This document shows, piece by piece, positions 8,940 through 16,836 of a stretch of DNA of 64,000 nucleotides. A program made the translations under genes and the position numbers. The stretch's first letter is position 1. Each line of letters opens with the position of its first letter. The notes beneath the pieces were generated by a model. It was given only the letters and a program-made list of their open reading frames with translations. It was not told the DNA's origin and searched no databases. Source of the stretch: Natronococcus sp. A-GB7 (lineage in GTDB: Archaea > Halobacteriota > Halobacteria > Halobacteriales > Natrialbaceae); assembly GCF_029688865.1 (NCBI RefSeq), contig NZ_JARUKV010000003.1, positions 172,736-236,735 of the forward strand, given 5' to 3'.

Positions 8940-10063
8940 CACTTCCCCTCCGGTTGCTCCTCCGGCGCTGGCTCGGCGTCTTCGCGGGCGGCGTCGATCA
9001 GCTTCGCGGCCCCGCGGTCGGCGAGGTCGGCGGCGAACTCGCGGGCGGCCTCGGCGTGGCGCTCGACGGGCAGATCCCGGCTCGCCGCGACGGACTCCTC
9101 GCCGTCGCGGTCGAAGACCGTGACCGTGGCGCGGACGTACTCGCCCTGGATGACGCCGTAGACGCCGATCGGGGCGATACAGCCCCCGCCCAGCTCCGCG
9201 AGCACGGTACGCTCGACGGTCGTCTCGACGCGACTCCGGGGATGGTCGAGCAGCGTCTGGAGGTCGTCCGCGGTCTCGCCGTCGACCGCGGTAACCGCCA
9301 GAGCCCCCTGTCCCGGCGCGGGGACGAACGTCGTCGGCGACAGCTGCTGGTAGTCGACGGAGTGGGTGAGGCCGCTGCGCTCGAGGCCGGCCTCGGCGAG
9401 CACGATCGCGTCGTACTCGGTCTCGACCTCCCGGCCCAGCGCCCCCTTCTCGAGCTCGGAGAGGTCGTCGAACCAGTCGTCGACGGTGCGGTCGTACTCG
9501 GGTTCGAAGTCGTCGTCCCCGACGTTTCCCTTCCGCTCCTTGTCGGCCTCGCTTCGCTCCTGGTGTTCGGCCTGCAGCGACGGTGCGAGCAGCTTCTCGA
9601 GGCGCGTGTCGACGTTCCCCCGTAGCGGCTCGACCTCGAGGTCCGGTCGCTCCGATAGCAGCTGTGCGCGCCGGCGCAGGCTCGAGGTGCCGACGGTCGC
9701 CCCGTCGGGCAACTCCCCGAGGGTGGCGCCGTCGGGCGTGACGAGGACGTCGCCCGGCCGCCCTCGCTCGGGGACCGCCGCCGTTACGAGCTCCTCGGGC
9801 TGGTCGGTCGGCATGTCCTTCATCGAGTGGATCGCGCCGTCGACCTCCCCCTCGAGGATCCGCTCGTCGAGTTCGCGGACGAACGCCCCCGTCTTCCCCA
9901 GTCGGTGGATCAGTTCGTCCCGTATCTGGTCGCCCGTCGTCTCGACGGTGACGAGCTCGACCTCGTACCGTCGCTCCTCGAGGGCCTCCTGTACGAGTGC
10001 GGCCTGTCGCCGGGCCAGGTCCGACCCCCGCGTCGCCAGTCGCAGCGTCCCGCGCGTTCTCAT
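8939..10063 (-). CDS. hemC: Hydroxymethylbilane synthase (porphobilinogen deaminase)
   Basis: Condenses four porphobilinogens into hydroxymethylbilane. About 374 residues from the Met of MRTRGTLRLATRGSDLARRQ; an in-frame GTG at 10099 would add 12 residues. Motifs: LATRGSDLARRQA, HSMKDMPTD, VGTSSLRRRAQLL, RGNVDTRLEKL, and the cofactor-binding Cys in LGGGCIAPIGVYG. An acidic, charged insertion of about 50 residues follows the RGNVDTRLEKL segment (QAEHQERSEADKERKG onward), longer than bacterial HemC; such insertions are common in haloarchaeal enzymes. First gene of the hemC-cobA-hemD operon. Confidence 0.95.
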   Translation of the reverse strand: MRTRGTLRLATRGSDLARRQAALVQEALEERRYEVELVTVETTGDQIRDELIHRLGKTGAFVRELDERILEGEVDGAIHSMKDMPTDQPEELVTAAVPERGRPGDVLVTPDGATLGELPDGATVGTSSLRRRAQLLSERPDLEVEPLRGNVDTRLEKLLAPSLQAEHQERSEADKERKGNVGDDDFEPEYDRTVDDWFDDLSELEKGALGREVETEYDAIVLAEAGLERSGLTHSVDYQQLSPTTFVPAPGQGALAVTAVDGETADDLQTLLDHPRSRVETTVERTVLAELGGGCIAPIGVYGVIQGEYVRATVTVFDRDGEESVAASRDLPVERHAEAAREFAADLADRGAAKLIDAAREDAEPAPEEQPEGK

Positions 10064-10177
10064 AGGCGGTACTCGTCGCCTGAGGTATGAAAAGCGCACG
10101 CTTGTCGGTCACACTTTCGAACCGAGCTCCGATCGCTCCGTTTCCCGCTGTGGAGCCGACGACATGTTCGGGACTGG

Positions 10178-10186
10178 CTTTATTAG
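10178..10186 (+). promoter_or_regulatory. TATA box of the truncated hemoglobin gene
   Basis: CTTTATTAG lies with its centre about 27 nt before the GTG at 10209. That spacing places the transcript start at or next to the start codon, so the mRNA is probably leaderless, as is common in haloarchaea. It supports the GTG start. Confidence 0.55.
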
Positions 10187-10208
10187 CGAGTGCTAACTAT
10201 CGTTCTCC

Positions 10209-10574
10209 GTGACAGACACACTCTACGACCGTCTCGGGGGCCGAGACGCGATCGGAGCCGTCGTCGACGAGTTCTACGATCGGGTGCTCGAGGACGAGCG
10301 AGTCGCGTACTATTTCGAGGACGTCGACATGCAGAAACAGCGGGCCCACCAGACGCAGTTCATCAGCTCCGTTACCGGTGGCCCCGTCGAGTACTCAGGT
10401 GCGGAGATGGAGGCGGCCCACGAGGGGATGGGGATCACGCCGACGGAGTTCGACGCGATCGCGACCCACCTCGACGAGACGCTGGCGTCGTTCGACGTCG
10501 ACGACGAGGACCGACGGGCCGTCATGGAGGCGGTCGCGAGCTACCGGCCGGCCATCGTCACCGCGTCGGACTGA
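10209..10574 (+). CDS. Truncated hemoglobin, group I
   Basis: 121-residue globin of the truncated (2/2) class, binding haem and likely O2 or NO. Family marks: TLYDRLGGRDAIGAVVDEFYDRVL at the start (residues 3-26), YYFEDVDMQKQRAHQTQFI with the B/E-helix region, GGPVEYSG, then EAAHEGMGITPTEFD, where the His is the expected proximal haem ligand, and a final helix before IVTASD. GTG start fits the TATA spacing. It lies next to the haem synthesis operon but is divergent from it; co-location suggests, but does not prove, linked physiology. Confidence 0.9.
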   Translation: MTDTLYDRLGGRDAIGAVVDEFYDRVLEDERVAYYFEDVDMQKQRAHQTQFISSVTGGPVEYSGAEMEAAHEGMGITPTEFDAIATHLDETLASFDVDDEDRRAVMEAVASYRPAIVTASD

Positions 10575-10580
10575 GCGCGA

Positions 10581-11267
10581 TCACGGCGTTCCGAGGGTTC
10601 GGTGGCGCCGCAGCAGGTAGTAGCCGGCGAGGATCGGCTGTAACGGCGCCACGAACAGGGTCAGGAAGGCGAATCCGAGGTAGAGTCCGGGGTTCGGCCG
10701 CCAGGTAGTACTTCGGGTACAGACGTAGGCCGCGTCCTGGTGGATCGCGATCGGAAACGTTCCGAACGCGATCGCCCCCGAGAGCCCGATCACGGTAAAC
10801 AACGGCCCCGGAAACGCGAGGACGACGGCGACGACCGCCGCGACGAGTCCGATCACTGTCGTTCCGAACGAGATCGCGACGACGAGCCACCACTCCGACC
10901 AACCCGGCGGGGTCCCGAAGCGACGGTGGCGTCGAAAGAGGTAGACGACGCCCGCGATCGGGGCCCACAACAGCGCGAAGGCGGCGTTGAGCCACGGGTT
11001 CGGTCGCCACTCCCCGCTCGCCAGCGGCTGTCGACGGACCCGCCGGGCGTCCAGCAGGAGCGCCCCCGCCAACCCGATCGTCAGAAGCGTGTACCCGAAC
11101 GTGCCGAACAGGACCAGCCCCCGCTGAAGCAACGGGACCCCGAGATCGGCCTCCCGGAGCACCCCGATGACTCCGACGCCGATCACCGGCGGGAACAGAT
11201 AGAGCAGCCGCTCCGCGACGCGGGCCCAGTCGAGCTCGGCGGCACTCGAGGGGAACTCGAGGTCCAT
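10581..11267 (-). CDS. Multi-pass membrane protein with internal repeat
   Basis: 228 residues with about five or six membrane helices. Two parts of the protein match each other: WRPNPWLNAAFALLWAPIAG followed by YLFRRHRRFGTP near residues 85-122, and WRPNPGLYLGFAFLTLFVAP followed by YLLRRHRTLGTP at the C-terminus (190-228). Each unit is Trp-Arg-Pro-Asn-Pro, a hydrophobic hairpin, then Arg-Arg-His-Arg and Gly-Thr-Pro. I do not recognise a named family. It lies tail-to-tail with the truncated hemoglobin (6 nt gap) and 76 nt downstream of hemL on the same strand. Function unknown. Confidence 0.75.
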   Translation of the reverse strand: MDLEFPSSAAELDWARVAERLLYLFPPVIGVGVIGVLREADLGVPLLQRGLVLFGTFGYTLLTIGLAGALLLDARRVRRQPLASGEWRPNPWLNAAFALLWAPIAGVVYLFRRHRRFGTPPGWSEWWLVVAISFGTTVIGLVAAVVAVVLAFPGPLFTVIGLSGAIAFGTFPIAIHQDAAYVCTRSTTWRPNPGLYLGFAFLTLFVAPLQPILAGYYLLRRHRTLGTP

Positions 11268-11343
11268 CAGCCGCCCGCGGTGCTCGAGTCGGCCGACGTT
11301 CGTCCGTCCCTTAGCTTCCGACGGTCCGCCATCACCGTTGCGA

Positions 11344-12690
11344 CTACAGCGCCTCCTTGTACGCCTCGAGGGTCTCCTCGACGTCCTCCTCGGTGTGGCC
11401 GTAGCTGACGAACTGGCACTCGAACTGGTTCTGCGAGAGGAACACGCCCCGCTCTTTCATCTGACCCCAGAAGATCCGCCGCCAGCGGTCGGTCTCGGCG
11501 TTTTTGACGTCGGCCGCGTTCTTCGGACAGCTGTCGTAGCGCGGGCAGGTCGGCCGCTGTCGACACCCGTTCGAGCACTGCTCCTCGAGGGAGTTCGCGC
11601 CCGGTCCGTCGCGGGTGAAGATCACCTTGAACATGCTGTCGGTACCGGTGACGGTGTAACTCGGCGCCTGGTCGGCGAGGACCTCAGTCAGCCCGCTTCG
11701 CAGCTGCTCGCCGAGCCCGTTGACGTGGCCGTAGACGTCGTTCTCGGCGGCGAACTGCAGGGTCTCGAGGCCCGCGGCCATCGTGACGGGGTGGCCGGAG
11801 AACGTACCGGCCTGGAACACCGGACCCGAGGGCGCCAGCTGTTCGACGATCTCGGCGCGGCCGCCGAGCGCGCCGACGGGGAAGCCGCCGCCGACGATCT
11901 TGCCGAACGTCGTCAGGTCGGGGGTGACGCCGAGCTCGCTCTGAGCACAGCCCAGCCCGCCGACGCGGAATCCCGTGATCACCTCGTCGAAGATCAGCAA
12001 GGAGCCGTGTTCGTCGGTGATCTTGCGGAGGAACTCGTGGTAGCCGTCCTCGGGGTAGACGACGCCGTGGTTCGCCAGGATGGGTTCGGTCATGACGGCC
12101 GCGATGTCGTCGCCGTGTTCCTCGAAGACCTCGCGAACGGCGTCCTCGTCGTTGAACGGTACCGGAAGCGTGTGTTCGGCGAAAGACTGCGGAACGCCCG
12201 CCGACGACGGAGCCGGATTCTCGGCGTCGCCCTCGACCAGCGTCGACTCCTGTGCGCCGTGGTACCCGCCCTGCATGACGACGATCTTGTTCCGACCCGT
12301 GTACCCTCGAGCGAGTCGCACCGCGGAGGTCGTCGCCTCGGTGCCGGAGTTGACGAAGCGGATCTTCTCGACGCTGGGGACGTGGCGAACGACGAACTCC
12401 GCCAGATCGACCTCGATCTCGGTCGGGGTGCCGTACATCGGCCCCTCGCTGGCGTTTCGCTGGATGCCCGCGCGAACGGGTTCGGGAAGGTCGTGGCCCA
12501 GCAGCAGCGGACCCAGCCCCATCACCCAGTCGATGTATCGGTTGCCGTCAGCGTCGATGACGTGACCGCCGTCGCCCTTCTGGACGAAGAACGGGTAGGG
12601 TTCGATCGCCGCGCGAACCGCCGAGTTGACGCCCCCGGGCATCACCGACAGCGCCCGGTCGTACAGGTCGCGTGAGTGGTCGTCGGTCAT
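11344..12690 (-). CDS. hemL: Glutamate-1-semialdehyde 2,1-aminomutase
   Basis: PLP enzyme making 5-aminolevulinate from glutamate-1-semialdehyde in the C5 pathway. 448 residues. Motifs: [63 protein letters not shown], and [18 protein letters not shown] carrying the PLP Lys. A Cys-rich segment [17 protein letters not shown] (coded near 11527-11579, near residue 375) interrupts the C-terminal domain; I recall such an insert in haloarchaeal HemL but not in bacterial ones. Its spacing (CX3CX5CX5C) could bind metal. It lies between other haem genes on the same strand as hemC and hemB. Confidence 0.95.
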   Translation of the reverse strand: MTDDHSRDLYDRALSVMPGGVNSAVRAAIEPYPFFVQKGDGGHVIDADGNRYIDWVMGLGPLLLGHDLPEPVRAGIQRNASEGPMYGTPTEIEVDLAEFVVRHVPSVEKIRFVNSGTEATTSAVRLARGYTGRNKIVVMQGGYHGAQESTLVEGDAENPAPSSAGVPQSFAEHTLPVPFNDEDAVREVFEEHGDDIAAVMTEPILANHGVVYPEDGYHEFLRKITDEHGSLLIFDEVITGFRVGGLGCAQSELGVTPDLTTFGKIVGGGFPVGALGGRAEIVEQLAPSGPVFQAGTFSGHPVTMAAGLETLQFAAENDVYGHVNGLGEQLRSGLTEVLADQAPSYTVTGTDSMFKVIFTRDGPGANSLEEQCSNGCRQRPTCPRYDSCPKNAADVKNAETDRWRRIFWGQMKERGVFLSQNQFECQFVSYGHTEEDVEETLEAYKEAL

Positions 12691-12816
12691 GGGCGAGCCT
12701 TACGAGCGGGACGGCAAAGTAGTACCGAGGTTCGCTCGTCGGCCGCGCTCGAGCGCGGTCGACACGCTCGCGACCTCGAGCCGATGGAAGAAGCCGCGAC
12801 GCACGTTCCGACCCGA

Positions 12817-13149
12817 TCAGACCGCGTCGGTCCCGGTCTTGCCGGTCCGGATCTGGACGGCGCGTTCGACGGGAGTAACGAAGACCTTTCCATCGCCGGG
12901 TTCGCCGGTGTTCGCCCCCTCACAGATCGCGTCGACGACGGTCTCGGCAGGAATGTCGGCGACGACGCACTCGATCTTGACCTTCTGGTGGAGGTCAACG
13001 GTGTACTCCTCGCCGCGCCACTGGCCCTTCTTGGCGGGCTGTGAGCCCCGCCCGGAGACGTTCGTCACCGTCAGCGACGGTGCGCCGGCCTCGGCCAGCG
13101 ACTGCTTGACCGCGCCGAGGCGGTCGGGGCGAACGATAGCGGTAACCAT
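12817..13149 (-). repeat. PII module, copy 1 of a dispersed near-identical pair
   Basis: The 333 nt coding the PII domain here and at 15050-15382 encode the same 110 residues by eye, with only about a dozen or so silent base changes. The preceding GEIK linker and a DGG(S/K)PN motif are also shared. This implies recent duplication or continuing gene conversion. The two copies are direct repeats about 2.2 kb apart. Confidence 0.9.
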
Positions 13150-14568
13150 CTTGATCTCGCCGCCGTTCGGGCTTCCCCCGTCGGTCCGAATGCGCTCATC
13201 GTCGACGCTTCCGCCGTCCGTCGCGACGTCTGGACCGCCGAACTCGGGGTAGGTGTCGACGCCGTGTTCGGTGACGTCGAGCCCGTCGCGCTCGTGTTCG
13301 GGGGTCACGCGGGCCTGTCCGATCGCCTTGAACGCGCCCCAGACGGCGGCAGTCGCGGCGACCGTCCAGACCGTGATCGTGGCGACGCCGATGGCCTGAG
13401 GGGCGAACGCGCTCGCCTCGATCGAGAGGATCCCGCCGGCGACGACGCCGCCGCCGATCGCGGTTCCCTCGATCGACCACAGCGGGTAGATGAGCAATCC
13501 GAGCATCCCCGCGGTCCCGTGAACCGGGAACACCGCACAGACGTCGTCGATCTTGAGCCGCTCGTCGACGAACTTGAAGACGATCGGAAGCTGCGCGCCG
13601 GCGAGGAAGCCGATCGCGATCGCACCCATCGGGGTGATGAGGTTCGTCGGACCGGTGACGCCGACCAGCCCCGCGAGCATCCCGTTCGCGACGTACAGCG
13701 TGTCGACCTTGCCGTTTATCGCCAGCGAGACGCTCGAGGCGCCGAGTGCACCAAGCCCCATCCCGAGGGCGGTGACCATCGCGACGCTACCGACGTACTC
13801 GAAGTCGGCCAGCCCGACGACCTCGCCGGCCGCCGCGCCGGCGTCGACGTCGACGACCGTTGCGGCCGTCCCGACGTTGAAGCCGAACCAGCCGAAACAG
13901 AGGATCAGCGTCCCCAGTACGGCGAACGTCATCGAGTGCCCTGGGATGATGTTGACGCTGCCGTCCTCGTTGTACTTGTCCATCCGCGCGCCGAGGATCC
14001 AAGCTGCGGTGAGCCCGGCGACGCCGCCGACGCCGTGGACGACCATCCCACCCGCGAAGTCAGCAAACCCGAGGCTCGCGAGGATCGGCTCCCCGCCCGG
14101 GGCGTACCAGACCATCGCGGCGACGACCGGGTAGATGACCGCTGCGAGCAGGAACGTGTACGTAATGTACGCCCGAAGCTTCGCGCGGCCCGCGACGGCC
14201 CCGGAGACGATCGTGGCCGCGGTCATCGCGAACACCGCGCTGAACAGCCACATCGCCCAGTCGAACGATCCCTCGCCGAACATCGTCAGCGGCCCGGCGT
14301 CGCCGCCGCCCAGCGCCGCGCCGACGTTGTTCGAGAGCCCCATCCCGATTACGAAGAAGACGAAGATGCCGACCGCCCAGGTCAGCATGTTCTTCGTCAG
14401 CTGGTTCGCGACGTTCTTCGAGCGGACCTGCCCTGCCTCGAGCATCGCGAAGCCGGCGTGCATGAAGAATATCAGGAACGTCACCGTCAGCGCCCACATC
14501 AGGTTCATCCCCGTCGCGAGCTGTTCGATATCGGCCGTCGAGACCTCGAGTGCGATCGGTTCGATCAC
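12817..14568 (-). CDS. amt: Ammonium transporter fused to a PII (GlnK) domain
   Basis: 583 residues from GTG 14568. Residues 1 to about 430 form an Amt channel: [31 protein letters not shown] (first pore His) and [11 protein letters not shown] (second pore His), with about 11 helices. After an acidic linker, residues 474-583 are a complete PII protein ([37 protein letters not shown]-loop with its Tyr, [19 protein letters not shown]). Amt and GlnK are usually separate adjacent genes; here no stop separates them. The start is chosen because GAGGTGA, a strong Shine-Dalgarno, sits 7 nt before it; the open frame reaches 14709. The PII part is duplicated at 15050-15451. Confidence 0.9.
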   Translation of the reverse strand: MIEPIALEVSTADIEQLATGMNLMWALTVTFLIFFMHAGFAMLEAGQVRSKNVANQLTKNMLTWAVGIFVFFVIGMGLSNNVGAALGGGDAGPLTMFGEGSFDWAMWLFSAVFAMTAATIVSGAVAGRAKLRAYITYTFLLAAVIYPVVAAMVWYAPGGEPILASLGFADFAGGMVVHGVGGVAGLTAAWILGARMDKYNEDGSVNIIPGHSMTFAVLGTLILCFGWFGFNVGTAATVVDVDAGAAAGEVVGLADFEYVGSVAMVTALGMGLGALGASSVSLAINGKVDTLYVANGMLAGLVGVTGPTNLITPMGAIAIGFLAGAQLPIVFKFVDERLKIDDVCAVFPVHGTAGMLGLLIYPLWSIEGTAIGGGVVAGGILSIEASAFAPQAIGVATITVWTVAATAAVWGAFKAIGQARVTPEHERDGLDVTEHGVDTYPEFGGPDVATDGGSVDDERIRTDGGSPNGGEIKMVTAIVRPDRLGAVKQSLAEAGAPSLTVTNVSGRGSQPAKKGQWRGEEYTVDLHQKVKIECVVADIPAETVVDAICEGANTGEPGDGKVFVTPVERAVQIRTGKTGTDAV

Positions 14569-15049
14569 GAATCGCTCACCTCGTTCGTAGGACTTCTGCT
14601 CGAGTTCTGTAAGCGATCGTCCACTCTCTGTGCTATACCTTCCGTGTATGTGTTCTGGTTCACGGGTAACGGTGATGGAAGTGAATAGTATAAGGCTTAG
14701 CCTTGACATCCGGTCGTATATTGATGGATATTTGCGTCAGGCGTAGATATCTATAGGCAGTTTAATCCGTATAAGGGGATTCGAATCGGACTCAGACTGG
14801 TGTTTCGATCGCCGATACGACGGTTACGAACGATACCATCCTGAGATAATCGGTCTTCGACGTAAATTTCTCCGTCACCGCAGCCGATCGTAGCCCGCGC
14901 GGAAAGTGTTGCCGACAGTTTCCCGCCGCGGGCTCGCCGTTGGACGTTCGTCCGAAACTGCTTCGCAGTGCTTCACCGACCGTTTGGCCACTCGATCGGC
15001 CGATTCTCCCGCGCTTTTCCCATCAAAAACGGTTCACGTCGGGCACCGC
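14569..15049. other. Intergenic region between amt-glnK and the free glnK
   Basis: About 480 nt without a convincing gene. The amt-proximal end holds a leader of about 95 nt with a Shine-Dalgarno, and the promoter/palindrome described separately. The part around 14710-14870 is clearly AT-richer than its surroundings; the rest contains no Cys pairs or protein-like frames that I could find. Confidence 0.6.
14686..14704 (-). promoter_or_regulatory. amt promoter with abutting palindrome
   Basis: On the minus strand CTTATACTA (14694-14686) is a good TATA box. It overlaps the downstream edge of AAGGCT-A-AGCCTT (14692-14704), a perfect 6+1+6 inverted repeat lying over the expected TFB recognition element. 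A protein bound there would block initiation, so a nitrogen-responsive repressor site is a reasonable inference. The expected start near 14664 gives a leadered mRNA, matching the Shine-Dalgarno before GTG 14568. Confidence 0.5.
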
Positions 15050-15451
15050 TCAAACCGCGTCGGTCCCGGTCTTGCCGGTCCGAATCTGGACGGCGCGTTC
15101 GACGGGAGTAACGAAGACCTTTCCGTCACCGGGCTCGCCGGTGTTCGCGCCCTCACAGATCGCGTCGACGACGGTTTCAGCGGGAATATCGGCGACGACG
15201 CACTCGATCTTGACCTTCTGGTGGAGGTCGACGGTGTACTCCTCGCCGCGCCACTGGCCCTTCTTGGCGGGCTGTGAGCCCCGCCCGGAGACGTTCGTCA
15301 CCGTCAGCGACGGTGCGCCGGCTTCGGCCAGCGACTGCTTGACCGCGCCGAGGCGGTCGGGGCGAACGATGGCGGTAACCATCTTTATCTCTCCGTCGTT
15401 CGGCTTTCCTCCGTCCGTCTGCGCGTCCTCGCCGCTCGTGTCTGAGCTCAC
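15050..15451 (-). CDS. glnK: Nitrogen regulatory protein PII, stand-alone
   Basis: 133 residues from GTG 15451, giving a short acidic N-terminal tail ([22 protein letters not shown]) before the PII core [14 protein letters not shown] trimers bind ATP/ADP and 2-oxoglutarate and gate ammonium transporters and glutamine synthetase. T-loop [20 protein letters not shown] with its Tyr and the C-terminal [22 protein letters not shown] are intact. The start is set by a TATA box (TTATATTTT, 15472-15480) centred 25 nt upstream, implying a leaderless mRNA; an internal ATG at 15382 would give the bare 110-residue core. The core is identical to the PII domain of the Amt fusion. Confidence 0.9.
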   Translation of the reverse strand: MSSDTSGEDAQTDGGKPNDGEIKMVTAIVRPDRLGAVKQSLAEAGAPSLTVTNVSGRGSQPAKKGQWRGEEYTVDLHQKVKIECVVADIPAETVVDAICEGANTGEPGDGKVFVTPVERAVQIRTGKTGTDAV

Positions 15452-15471
15452 GTCTTCGGATGGGAAAGAGG

Positions 15472-15480
15472 AAAATATAA
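15472..15480 (-). promoter_or_regulatory. TATA box of stand-alone glnK
   Basis: TTATATTTT on the minus strand, centre 25 nt before GTG 15451. The spacing predicts transcription starting at the start codon and supports the longer GlnK with an N-terminal tail. Confidence 0.6.
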
Positions 15481-15648
15481 CGATTGGTGTTGACAGTCGT
15501 GTCGTTCTGGAGAGAGTATATGCCCTATTGTCCAGTATATTAGGGGGCGCAACTCGTACAAGGTCGGTTGTTTCAGAAGCACCTTCAGTTCGAGACGGAA
15601 ATCCGACGGTCGTCGAGCCGATCCGTCGCTTCCGAACGGTCCGCCGAG

Positions 15649-16674
15649 CTAGCTCCGATCGGACAAACGCTCGGCGACGTCCTCGGCGAAGTAGGTCAGA
15701 ATCAGATCCGCACCCGCGCGCTTGATCGAGAGCAGCGATTCGTGTGCGACGGCCTCGAGGTCGAGCCACCCCTTCTCGCTTGCGGCGTGGAGCATCGCGT
15801 ACTCGCCGGAGACGTTGTAGGCGGCGATCGGGTGGTCGAACTCCCGGCGAAGGTCGCCGACGATGTCGAGGTACGGCAGCGCGGGTTTGACCATCAGGAC
15901 GTCGGCGCCTTGCTCCGCGTCCAGTCGAACCTCCCGCATCGCCTCGCGCGCGTTCGCGGGATCCATCTGGTAGTGGCGGCGGTCGCCGAAGGCGGGCGCG
16001 CCGTCGGCCGCGTCGCGGAACGGCCCGTAGAAGGCGCTCTCGTACTTCGCGGCGTAGCTCATGATCGGGACGTGCTCGAACCCCTCGCGGTCGAGACCCG
16101 CGCGGATGGCGGCGACCATCCCGTCCATCATCCCGCTGGGTGCGATCATGTCCGCGCCGGCCTCGGCGTGAGAGACGGCGATCCGGTCCAGCGCCTCCAG
16201 CGTCGCGTCGTTGTCGACGGTCCGAATCGGATCGCACTCCGGACCGTGTTCGTGCGAGCCGTCCTCGCCGCGGAGTTCCGCCTCGAGCGGGCCACAGTGG
16301 CCGTGATCGGTGTACTCGCAGAGACAGACGTCCGTGATGACGTAGGCGTCGGTCTCGCTCGTGATCCGTCGAGTCGCCTCCTGGACGACGCCGTCGTCGG
16401 CCCAGGCGCGAGTTCCTTCGGGATCCTTCGATTCGGGGATCCCAAAGAGCATGACGGCCTCGACGCCGGTCTCGAGCACCTCCTCGACGCGGGCGACGCT
16501 CTCGTCGATCGGCACCCGCTCGTGGCCGGGCATCGTCTCGATCGGGCGGCGCTCGTCGGTCGTCGCGTCGACGAACACCGGGGCGATGAAGTCGGCGGGC
16601 TCGAGGCTCGTTTCGCTGACTAACCCGCGAACCCGGTCCTGGCGGAGTCGTCGCGGACGGTGGGTGAGATCCAT
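15649..16674 (-). CDS. hemB: Delta-aminolevulinic acid dehydratase (porphobilinogen synthase)
   Basis: Condenses two 5-aminolevulinates to porphobilinogen. 341 residues. Visible motifs: [15 protein letters not shown] at the start, FIAPVFVD, the zinc site [14 protein letters not shown] (three Cys type), [18 protein letters not shown], the first active-site Lys in [18 protein letters not shown] and the second in [14 protein letters not shown]. The zinc-type site is complete. It is upstream of glnK on the same strand, and shares its strand with hemL and the hemC operon, though each seems to have its own promoter. Confidence 0.96.
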   Translation of the reverse strand: MDLTHRPRRLRQDRVRGLVSETSLEPADFIAPVFVDATTDERRPIETMPGHERVPIDESVARVEEVLETGVEAVMLFGIPESKDPEGTRAWADDGVVQEATRRITSETDAYVITDVCLCEYTDHGHCGPLEAELRGEDGSHEHGPECDPIRTVDNDATLEALDRIAVSHAEAGADMIAPSGMMDGMVAAIRAGLDREGFEHVPIMSYAAKYESAFYGPFRDAADGAPAFGDRRHYQMDPANAREAMREVRLDAEQGADVLMVKPALPYLDIVGDLRREFDHPIAAYNVSGEYAMLHAASEKGWLDLEAVAHESLLSIKRAGADLILTYFAEDVAERLSDRS

Positions 16675-16836
16675 ACCTGTTCTACCGAGGGCACGTCCAA
16701 AAGGGGTGCGCTCACGCGCCGTCGTCGCGAGCGAAACGTGACGTTCAGTCTGCGGCAGCGTCTATTTGGCTGCCCGGCTCCGAGCACGAATCCGCTCGAG
16801 ACGAATACGGTTTCCGACCGCGTCCTCCCGTCGTTC

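Noticed and set aside
8940..10112. Long upstream extension of the SUMT frame
   Set aside because: Antisense-composition shadow of hemC; ATG 8939 overlaps the hemC stop and gives the usual N-terminus.
14776..14787. GGGATTCGAATC resembling a tRNA T-loop
   Set aside because: No acceptor stem, anticodon arm or CCA-side pairing around it.
15452..16237. Long frame extending glnK upstream to 16237 on the minus strand
   Set aside because: It is the antisense shadow of hemB; the TATA box before GTG 15451 sets the start.
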